From: Calditrichota bacterium
GTDB lineage: Bacteria; Calditrichota; Calditrichia; RBG-13-44-9
DNA: 5,800 nt
Direction of reading: 5' to 3'
NCBI GenBank assembly: GCA_024276455.1
Contig: JAJRXE010000235.1
Location: 1-5,800 of the forward strand
A model generated the notes under the pieces. It did not search any database. It was given only the letters and a program-made list of their open reading frames with translations, and was not told where the DNA came from. Below, piece by piece: positions 1 to 4,936 of the stretch. A program made the translations under genes and the position numbers. Position 1 is the stretch's first letter. Every line of letters begins with the position of its first letter.

Positions 1-160
1 TGGCGGTTCGCTTACCAATCCGGGTGGTCGGTAAAAACCGTTTGATACTCCTTTCGGAACCATTGGTTGTGCCTCAGGCAGCAACAGGTGAATATTTTGG
101 GATGGAATCTGTTAAGCTACTGAAAAGCGTTCAGGAAGCGCAGCGGTTGTTGCCGCAGCT
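1..160 (+). repeat. Direct repeat, copy A (WD40 3' end plus downstream flank)
   Basis: Bases 1-160 align without gaps to 2639-2798 at a constant offset of 2638, with 17 mismatches by hand count (about 89% identity). The first 44 bases, covering the WD40 gene end and stop, are identical. Weaker similarity continues to about 269/2925, with an 18-nt insertion in the downstream copy. Of the 17 mismatches only three fall at third positions of the TonB-like frame described below, so the flank is not evolving as constrained coding DNA. Confidence 0.9.
2..34 (+). CDS. 3' end of an upstream WD40-repeat paralogue (partial)
   Basis: Only the last ten codons and the TAA stop are present; they read GGSLTNPGGR. 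Both peptide and DNA are identical to the end of the complete WD40 gene that stops at 2672. The match continues past the stop: bases 1-44 are identical to 2639-2682, and homology extends well downstream. I therefore infer that a second WD40 gene of the same family lies immediately upstream, giving a tandem pair. How many repeats it carries and whether it is intact cannot be seen. Alternatively, only a 3' fragment was duplicated. Confidence 0.75.
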   Translation, partial: GGSLTNPGGR

Positions 161-269
161 TACTTTGGGGAATGTCGGAGTATTGTTTCATGAAACGCTT
201 TATCGGCGCCGGAGCAAAAAATTGTTGGATAATAAAACATTGGGAATCAAAATGGGACTGAATAAAAAT
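57..269 (+). pseudogene. Decayed TonB/AgmX-like C-terminal fragment, copy 1
   Basis: This frame reads EPLVVPQAATGEYF, then MESVKLLKSVQEAQRLLPQL, then a stretch ending LYRRRSKKLL and GLNKN. It aligns with the fragments at 2695-2925 and 4468-4771: a VQEA-x-x-LL helix, 17 residues later a Tyr, then a basic pair and a hydrophobic-alternating strand. In the best-preserved copy that strand reads GWVRLHLTVQQDGQVKE, the pattern typical of TonB/AgmX-type C-terminal domains. The frame stays open from 24 to 458 (144 codons), but it begins inside the preceding WD40 gene, has no ribosome binding site, and loses similarity to the other copies after about 269. I read it as a relic rather than a working gene. 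Confidence 0.5.
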
Positions 270-614
270 CGCCGAAGAAAAAACTTCTACAAAATGCACG
301 GCAATTGGGCAAACAGTCTGAAGCGACAAGATGTTGCCCCGGTTTCCCAATTTCTTCATGGTGAACGGGAGAGGGTTAATGTTTTTCCACGGGTAGATTT
401 CTGTTTGATGGCGAGTGGAAAGGCTGTTTTGCAGAGGGGACAAAAGCAGAATTTTTGATCAATGGATTGCCAGATGGGAGGTTTTGTAAGGTGAAAAAAA
501 GTAAATTCTAAATACATCGTTTTTGGAATTACATCAATGTTTTGGCTGCAAGAGATTTCCAGTGAATTTCAAGAATTTAAGTAAAAAGATGAAAAAAGAG
601 AGAGGATTGCACTG
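270..614. other. Spacer without a supported gene, upstream of the WD40 gene
   Basis: No complete gene can be supported here. The frame of the copy 1 relic stays open to 458 with a basic, low-information peptide. A second frame is open from 380 to 511 and contains FDGEWKGCFAEG and FLINGLPDGRF, which look protein-like but have no start codon. From about 480 the DNA becomes A/T-rich, as expected for a promoter region, but I could not pick a convincing -35/-10 pair. An eight-codon mini-frame (589-615) ends in TGA overlapping the WD40 ATG by one base; it has no ribosome binding site and is probably chance. Confidence 0.5.
599..606 (+). promoter_or_regulatory. Ribosome binding site of the WD40 gene
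   Basis: AGAGAGGA lies eight bases upstream of the ATG at 615. This supports that start over the next in-frame Met (residue 7), which would leave a shorter leader before the first repeat. Confidence 0.6.
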
Positions 615-2672
615 ATGTATCGAGTAAAGCGGATGACGGGCGCTGGTAGATTTTCCTGGCCCATACAAATGGAGATCAATAAAAATTTTGTTTATTCGGT
701 AGCCTTCAGCCCGGATGGCCGGTACCTGGCCAGCGGAAGCGATGATGATAAGGTATGTTTATGGGAAGTTTCCAGTGGCCGACTGCTGTGGGTGCTGGAG
801 GGACATGAAAGTGAGGTAACTTCAGTAGTCTTCAGCCCGGATGGTCGTTATCTGGCCAGCGGGAGTCGGGATGAAACGATATGGTTGTGGGAAGTAGCGA
901 GTGGTCGGTTGGTGCGTGTGCTGAAGGGAGATAAAGGGGCTGTGAATTCAGTAGCTTTCAGCCCGGATGGTCGCTACCTGGCCAGCGGTAGTGAGGATGA
1001 GATAGTGCAGTTGTGGGAAGTTCTTGGTGGTCGCCTGGTGCGGACGCTGGGGGGACATAAAAGTTCTGTAAATTCGATAGCTTTCAGCCCGGATGGCCAC
1101 TATGTGGCCAGCGGGAGTGAGGACAAGACGGTATGTTTGTGGGATATTTCCAGCGGTCATTTAGAAAGAAAACTGAAAGGGCATAAAAGTAATGTAAATT
1201 CCATTGCCTTCAGCCCGGATGGACGTTATCTGGCCAGCGGAAGTAATGATAAGACAGTACGGTTGTGGGACGTTTCCAGTGGCCGTACGCTGCGAGTGCA
1301 GGAAGGGCATGAAAGTGAGGTAACTTCGGTAACCTTCAGCCCGAATGGTCGCTATCTGGCCAGCGGTAGTGAGGATGAGAAGATACTGTTGTGGGAGATC
1401 CCCAGCGGCCGCATTGTAACAGTGCTGGCAGGACATACAGATTGGGTAAGATCTGTGGCCTTCAGCCCCGATGGCAGCTACCTGGCCAGTGGGAATGATG
1501 AAGCAACAATTCGTCTGTGGGATATAGGTAGCGGTCAACTGGTAAAGACACTGAAAGCAAAAAAAGATGATGTCTATTCCGTAGTGTTTAGCCCAGATGG
1601 TTGCTCTCTGGCTAGCGGTAGTAATGACGGAATAGTGCGCTTGTGGGATATGCGCAATGGTCGTCTAATATGGGCCCTTGATTCGCATCTGCAAGGTTTG
1701 ACCTCCATTGCCTTCAGCCCGGATGGCCGCATCTTGGCTAGCGGGAATGGTGAGGATGCAATTAGTTTGTGGGAGGCAGATAGTGGACGTCTGGTGCGCA
1801 TGCTGAAGGGGCATGAAAGTTTTGTGATTTCCATTGCCTTCAGCCCGGATGGTCTCTACCTGGCCAGCGGAAGTGAGGACAGAACGGTGCGTTTGTGGGA
1901 GGTTCCTAATGGTCGGCTACTAAAGGTGCTAAATGAGCACGAAGATTGTATAAATTCTGTCGCCTTCAGCCCGGATGGCCGATACCTGGCCAGCGGAAGT
2001 GAGGATGAGAAGATACTGGTGTGGGAAGTTCCCAGTGGGCGCTTTGTAACAGTGCTGGCAGGACATACAGATTTGGTGAGCTCTTTGGCCTTCAGTCCGG
2101 ATGGCCGCACATTGGCTAGCGGTAGTGGAGATGATACGATATGTTTGTGGGATATCGGCAACGATGAGTTGGTAAAAGTGCTGAAGGGACAAGAATATAT
2201 TATTTATTCCGTAATCTTCAGCCCGGATGGCCGGTATCTGGCCAGCGGATGTGATAATAACACAGTACGGTTGTGGGAAGTTTCCAGTGGTCGGCTGGTG
2301 CGGACGCTGAAGGGGCATAGGCGAGAAGTAATTGCGGTTGCCTTCAGCCCGGATGGCCGGTACCTGGCCAGTGGAAGCTGGGATGGAACTATTTTGTTCT
2401 GGGATGTTGCCAGTGGTGAATTGCTCGGCGGTTTAGCCTATCCCGTCGTGAACGGTGAATTCAACCATTATGTGGTGTTTAACGCCCGGGGAGAATACGA
2501 TGTATCGGATGAAGCAGTCAAAAACTTTGTAACGGTGATCAAAGCATCAGGTACAGTAGGCAAGTATAAATACCGGGTATTTGCGGCCGATTCCGGTAAG
2601 TATCGTCCGGGGTTGTGGCAGCAATTGGGGATTTGCGTTGGCGGTTCGCTTACCAATCCGGGTGGTCGGTAA
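615..2672 (+). CDS. WD40-repeat protein, 14 repeats (double seven-bladed propeller)
   Basis: A 685-residue protein with no signal peptide or membrane segment, so probably cytoplasmic unless anchored by a partner. Residues 22-608 are 14 consecutive WD40 repeats, each exactly 42 residues (the last 41), with the core FSPDGRYLASGS, a following Asp and LW(E/D). Several open with a His after a Gly, as in the canonical GH dipeptide. Fourteen repeats suit two seven-bladed propellers acting as a protein-interaction platform. Residues 609-685 form a separate C-terminal module with YVVFNARGEYDVS and YRPGLWQQLG. It resembles the closing segment of other bacterial WD40 proteins, some of which carry a caspase-like peptidase domain; none is present here. 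A paralogue ends just upstream (2-34). The repeats are unusually similar at the DNA level. The ATG has a good ribosome binding site. The binding partner cannot be deduced. Confidence 0.93.
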   Translation: MYRVKRMTGAGRFSWPIQMEINKNFVYSVAFSPDGRYLASGSDDDKVCLWEVSSGRLLWVLEGHESEVTSVVFSPDGRYLASGSRDETIWLWEVASGRLVRVLKGDKGAVNSVAFSPDGRYLASGSEDEIVQLWEVLGGRLVRTLGGHKSSVNSIAFSPDGHYVASGSEDKTVCLWDISSGHLERKLKGHKSNVNSIAFSPDGRYLASGSNDKTVRLWDVSSGRTLRVQEGHESEVTSVTFSPNGRYLASGSEDEKILLWEIPSGRIVTVLAGHTDWVRSVAFSPDGSYLASGNDEATIRLWDIGSGQLVKTLKAKKDDVYSVVFSPDGCSLASGSNDGIVRLWDMRNGRLIWALDSHLQGLTSIAFSPDGRILASGNGEDAISLWEADSGRLVRMLKGHESFVISIAFSPDGLYLASGSEDRTVRLWEVPNGRLLKVLNEHEDCINSVAFSPDGRYLASGSEDEKILVWEVPSGRFVTVLAGHTDLVSSLAFSPDGRTLASGSGDDTICLWDIGNDELVKVLKGQEYIIYSVIFSPDGRYLASGCDNNTVRLWEVSSGRLVRTLKGHRREVIAVAFSPDGRYLASGSWDGTILFWDVASGELLGGLAYPVVNGEFNHYVVFNARGEYDVSDEAVKNFVTVIKASGTVGKYKYRVFAADSGKYRPGLWQQLGICVGGSLTNPGGR
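1308..1685 (+). repeat. Segmental duplication inside the WD40 array, copy A (units 6-8)
   Basis: Units 6-8 pair best with units 11-13 (1938-2315) at an offset of exactly 630 bp, five units. Bases 1414-1443 are identical to 2044-2073 (30 bp), and the peptides share SEDEKIL and VTVLAGHTD. The pattern indicates a past duplication of a block of about five blades, or later gene conversion between the two positions. Confidence 0.75.
1938..2315 (+). repeat. Segmental duplication inside the WD40 array, copy B (units 11-13)
   Basis: Partner of units 6-8 at a 630-bp offset. Similarity is highest at the end of unit 11 and the start of unit 12 and fades through unit 13, so the duplication or conversion tract probably centres on the 11/12 junction. 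Confidence 0.75.
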
Positions 2673-2798
2673 AAACCGTTTGCTTCCCCCTCCGGAACCA
2701 TTCGGTGTGCCTCTGGCAGCAGCAGATGAATGTTTTAGGATGGAATCTGTTTAGCTACTGAAAAGCGTTCAGGAAGCGCTGCGGCTGTTGCCGTATCT
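2639..2798 (+). repeat. Direct repeat, copy B (WD40 3' end plus downstream flank)
   Basis: Second copy of the repeat at 1-160, about 89% identical and gap-free. It begins inside the WD40 coding sequence and runs through the stop into the flank, so gene end and flank were copied together. The pair could recombine and delete or amplify the WD40 gene between them. Confidence 0.9.
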
Positions 2799-2925
2799 TT
2801 CCGAAAGGGATGCTCCAGTGGTTTTTCGGGACGCGTTTTATGGGCAAGGAAGTCAGAAAGTGTTAGGTACTGTAACACTGTACCTCCCTATGGGATGTGG
2901 AAATAAAACTGGCGAGAATAAAAAT
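2695..2925 (+). pseudogene. Decayed TonB/AgmX-like C-terminal fragment, copy 2
   Basis: The frame starts EPFGVPLAAADECFRMESV, then meets a TAG at 2752-2754 where copy 1 has a Lys codon. It resumes as LLKSVQEALRLLPYL, then VVFRDAFYGQGSQKVLGTVT and LYLPMG. Aligned to copy 1 it has the same 19-residue LL-to-Tyr spacing and an 18-nt insertion before the shared ENKN/LNKN segment. The in-frame stop, the lack of a start site and the mismatch pattern mark it as non-functional. The frame stays open from 2755 into the DUF4139 gene, which explains a spurious N-terminal extension of that gene. Bases 2926-3057 hold nothing else that I can identify. Confidence 0.55.
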
Positions 2926-3057
2926 TTTATCGGTATTCAGCGGCCAGAAGGTTTGGATGGAAGGTTAAAAATGGTTCCCGTGGCATTCTTCGCGGAATCG
3001 AGTCTTCCGGGTAACAGGGTGCCAAACGGGGGCGCAAATAGATTAGGATTTATTTTT

Positions 3058-3064
3058 AGGAGGT
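3058..3064 (+). promoter_or_regulatory. Strong ribosome binding site of the DUF4139 gene
   Basis: AGGAGGT, a near-perfect Shine-Dalgarno sequence, sits five bases before the ATG at 3070. It decides the start: the same frame is open back to an upstream ATG at 2788, but that one lacks a ribosome binding site and lies in the TonB-like relic. Confidence 0.85.
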
Positions 3065-3069
3065 TATTT

Positions 3070-4455
3070 ATGGTCAAAATTATTACAATTTTGTTCTGTG
3101 CTTATTTATTCATTTCACTTTTACCGGGACAGGATTTTAAACTGGTTTTGCTGCCAAAAAATAAAGCATTTGTTCAGGAGCAACGCGCCTTTCCGCTCCA
3201 AAAAGGCATCCAGAAAGTGGTTCTTCCCTCTCTTCCCGGCCAGTTAGATTTTTCCCGCTTTTATATCTGGCCCCTGACCGATGGGGTGCCGGTGAATCGA
3301 ATTGGCAGGCGCCCCCCGTCCATGTCCCTGGAAACTTTGCTGGCCCACAATGTAAACAAACGAATCCACATTTCTCTGGCAAATGGGCAACAGGTGAGCG
3401 GTCGGCTTATCGAATGGTTTGCTTCCGGAAAGCGACTGTATCTGCGAGGTGAACAAAACCAACCCATTTTCCTGGAATTGCAGGAACCGTATAGCATTTC
3501 TTTTGAACAGGATACGGTTTTTTTCCAGTCGGAGGATTTTTATCGGCCCTATTTTATGGAGGTGGAAAGCGCCCGAAAGGGTCTGGCAAAATTTGAACTG
3601 GGGTATCTGGTAGAGGATATGGATTGGCAGGTAAGCTATGCCGCTTTTTTGAATGAAAAGGAGAATAGATGCCGTTTGATGGGATGGTTACAATTGAAAA
3701 ATAACTGTGGGAAGGATTTTTCTTCGGCAAGGGTGAGCATACTTATCGGAGAACCGCGAATATATAGCGATTACTCCCTGTGGCACATGTATGTGATGCG
3801 TCGTTTTGAGCAGCATCTGGCCAGGCCGCCGGTTTCTTCTTACGGTTCTTTTGAGGAAAAGAATTTTACGGATTTTAAGCTGTTCAGTCTGAAAAATACA
3901 ATTCCTCTTCCCGACAATGTCCCCCAGAAGGTGATCCTTTTCCCGCCTATTCAGGTAAAAGTCGCTAAAGATTACTGGTTAACCGTAAGTCATGATAAAG
4001 CCTGGGTGGAGGCAAGGTTAACGATTGAAAATCGCAAGGAGAATGGCTTGGGATTTGCCCTTCCCCCGGGAGAGTTTCAGGTATATAAAACGAAAGGGAC
4101 GCAAAAAATCTATATTACCAGTACGGAAATTGGCAGTATTCCCGCACTGGACCGGGTGCAGCTATTGCTGGGACGGGTGATTGATGTTAAAGCATGGCAT
4201 CGGGTAACGAAAAAGACACCAATTGGTGAGGATTCCTTGCAGGTGACCTATGAACTGGAAATCAGAAACTTTAAAACAGAACCCATAATATTAAAGCTGA
4301 TTATTGTTCATTTTGAAGAAGAACCGGTAAAAATTCTGGAAATACCGGCTAGTGATTATACGTTACAAAACCATGAACTGCGATTTTCCTTAACCCTCCC
4401 TGCCCGGGAGAGCAGGGTTGTGACCTACACGGTGCTGGAGGAGAAGGGTTTTTAA
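3070..4455 (+). CDS. Secreted DUF4139-domain protein
   Basis: A 461-residue protein. Residues 1-21 (MVKII then a hydrophobic run to LLPGQ) form a signal peptide, so it is exported to the periplasm or cell surface. Residues 22-150 match the usual N-terminal part of the family: a strand-rich 'LLPKNKAFVQEQRAFPLQKG' opening, then MSLETLLAHNVNKRI and a short barrel-like piece with GQQVSGRLIEW. The DUF4139 body follows, with GYLVEDMDWQVSYAAFL (178-194), a Trp-rich strand ending in KNNCGKDFSSARV, ENRKENGLGFALPPGEFQVY (320-339), and a C-terminal beta domain with ELEIRNFKTEPI and a final TYTV. The biochemical role of DUF4139 is not established; some relatives are annotated as mucoidy-inhibitor-like. 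No membrane segment other than the signal peptide is visible. It sits alone between two TonB-like relics, so the context gives no function. Family assignment is from recognised motifs, not a profile search. Confidence 0.85.
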   Translation: MVKIITILFCAYLFISLLPGQDFKLVLLPKNKAFVQEQRAFPLQKGIQKVVLPSLPGQLDFSRFYIWPLTDGVPVNRIGRRPPSMSLETLLAHNVNKRIHISLANGQQVSGRLIEWFASGKRLYLRGEQNQPIFLELQEPYSISFEQDTVFFQSEDFYRPYFMEVESARKGLAKFELGYLVEDMDWQVSYAAFLNEKENRCRLMGWLQLKNNCGKDFSSARVSILIGEPRIYSDYSLWHMYVMRRFEQHLARPPVSSYGSFEEKNFTDFKLFSLKNTIPLPDNVPQKVILFPPIQVKVAKDYWLTVSHDKAWVEARLTIENRKENGLGFALPPGEFQVYKTKGTQKIYITSTEIGSIPALDRVQLLLGRVIDVKAWHRVTKKTPIGEDSLQVTYELEIRNFKTEPIILKLIIVHFEEEPVKILEIPASDYTLQNHELRFSLTLPARESRVVTYTVLEEKGF

Positions 4456-4467
4456 ATGAACATTTGA

Positions 4468-4771
4468 CAGAACAATCCCATAGGGTTGCCGGTGCAGGAG
4501 GCGCAGCAGTTGCTGGGGGCTTTCCGGAGGGGATGCGGGTATCGGTGCGTTTTGAGGATGTGTATCAGGTTCAGCAGGGGCGTCGCATCCGTGGGTGGGT
4601 GCGGCTGCACCTAACCGTGCAGCAGGATGGTCAGGTAAAGGAAGCCGTGGTGGAGGATAAGCCAGCCTGGAGGTAACGCCACCGAGGAGTGCTTTACCAG
4701 TGTTGGATTGGGTAGCAGTGATCGATTTAAACGACACCCGGGGGAGCCAGCGTGGGCCGGTGCGCCGGTAA
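4468..4771 (+). pseudogene. Frameshifted TonB/AgmX-like C-terminal fragment, copy 3
   Basis: Best-preserved of the three relics. From 4468 the frame reads NPIGLPVQEAQQLLGAF. At about 4523 one base appears to be missing, and the sequence continues in the next frame as PEGMRVSVRFEDVY, then RRIRGWVRLHLTVQQDGQVK and EAVVEDK, stopping at 4676. A third frame then continues as LEVTPPRSALPVLDWVAVID to a TAA at 4769-4771. The piece GWVRLHLTVQQDGQVKEAVV has the strand-turn-strand look of TonB/AgmX C-terminal domains ('G.V.L.L.V..DG.V.E'), which couple inner-membrane energy to outer-membrane receptors. No N-terminal membrane anchor or proline-rich linker is present. The segment is visibly more GC-rich than its neighbours, suggesting a different origin. 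It starts only 12 bases after the DUF4139 stop. Confidence 0.6.
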
Positions 4772-4801
4772 CGGGCACCCGTTCATTCGGATGAGCATCC
4801 G
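4757..4801 (+). repeat. Row of short tetraloop hairpins
   Basis: Three perfect inverted repeats lie end to end: CCGG-TGCG-CCGG (4757-4768), AACGG-GCAC-CCGTT (4770-4783) and CGGAT-GAGC-ATCCG (4788-4801). The third shares bases with the terminator stem that follows, so the two could not form at the same time. They overlap the end of the TonB-like relic. The function, if any, is unknown. Confidence 0.55.
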
Positions 4802-4828
4802 GATTCATCCGGGTGAGAGTTTGTTTTT
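4796..4828 (+). terminator. Probable intrinsic terminator
   Basis: An eight-pair stem (CATCCGGA 4796-4803 with TCCGGGTG 4808-4815, one G-T wobble) closes a TTCA loop and is followed, after AGAG, by TTTGTTTTT. This fits a Rho-independent terminator reading on the + strand and would isolate the preceding unit from the gene at 4937. The four-base gap between stem and T tract is slightly long, which lowers confidence. Confidence 0.5.
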
Positions 4829-4925
4829 AGAACATTCTGAGAGAAGCATTATTTTCTCCTCGCTCGTCTGAGAATCTATGAGATGGTAAAATAATGAACC
4901 CATTTAAAAGAAAGACTTATGAAAC

Positions 4926-4931
4926 AGGAAG
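4926..4931 (+). promoter_or_regulatory. Ribosome binding site favouring the second ATG
   Basis: AGGAAG lies five bases before the ATG at 4937. The in-frame ATG at 4919 has only A-rich sequence upstream, so 4937 is the better start; the alternative adds six residues. Confidence 0.55.
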
Positions 4932-4936
4932 TTAAA

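Larger units (their letters stand above)
678..2438 (+). repeat. Fourteen tandem 126-bp WD40 units
   Basis: The units start at 678 and every 126 bp after that, with no indels across the array. The core encoding FSPDG and LASG is nearly invariant in DNA, including silent positions: most units use CTGGCCAG. Units 8, 9 and 12 instead carry TGGCTAGC for the same residues, marking a separate sublineage. Such an array is expected to gain or lose whole units by recombination while staying in frame. Confidence 0.93.

Noticed and set aside
24..458. A 144-codon open frame after the upstream WD40 stop
   Set aside because: It starts inside the preceding WD40 gene, has no ribosome binding site, its duplicate has a stop at 2752, and the differences between copies do not favour third codon positions.
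480..600. Promoter for the WD40 gene in the A/T-rich stretch
   Set aside because: No -35/-10 pair with acceptable spacing, and no clear Bacteroidota-type TTTG/TAnnTTTG pair, could be picked by eye.
589..615. Eight-codon mini-frame overlapping the WD40 start (TGATG) as a coupling leader
   Set aside because: No ribosome binding site precedes it and the encoded peptide has no attenuator-like codon bias; chance is the simpler explanation.
948..2318. Several minus-strand open frames across the WD40 array
   Set aside because: They are mirror translations of the 126-bp repeats, themselves repetitive (PQ, SAGQ, AIRAE motifs), with no start signals; they arise from the repeats' codon composition.
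678..2438. Regularly spaced repeats considered as a CRISPR array
   Set aside because: The unit is 126 bp and fully translated as WD40 repeats; there are no short repeats with unique spacers.
2865..2885. AGGTAC/GTACCT inverted repeat with a 9-base loop
   Set aside because: Short stem, no T tract, and it lies inside the decayed copy 2 fragment; probably chance.
2788..3069. N-terminal extension of the DUF4139 gene from an ATG at 2788
   Set aside because: The added residues belong to the TonB-like relic and would bury a clear signal peptide. The ATG at 3070 has a near-perfect Shine-Dalgarno sequence; 2788 has none.
4390..4808. Minus-strand open frames over the copy 3 relic
   Set aside because: They are proline/alanine-rich translations expected opposite GC-rich DNA, overlap the DUF4139 gene end and match no recognised family.
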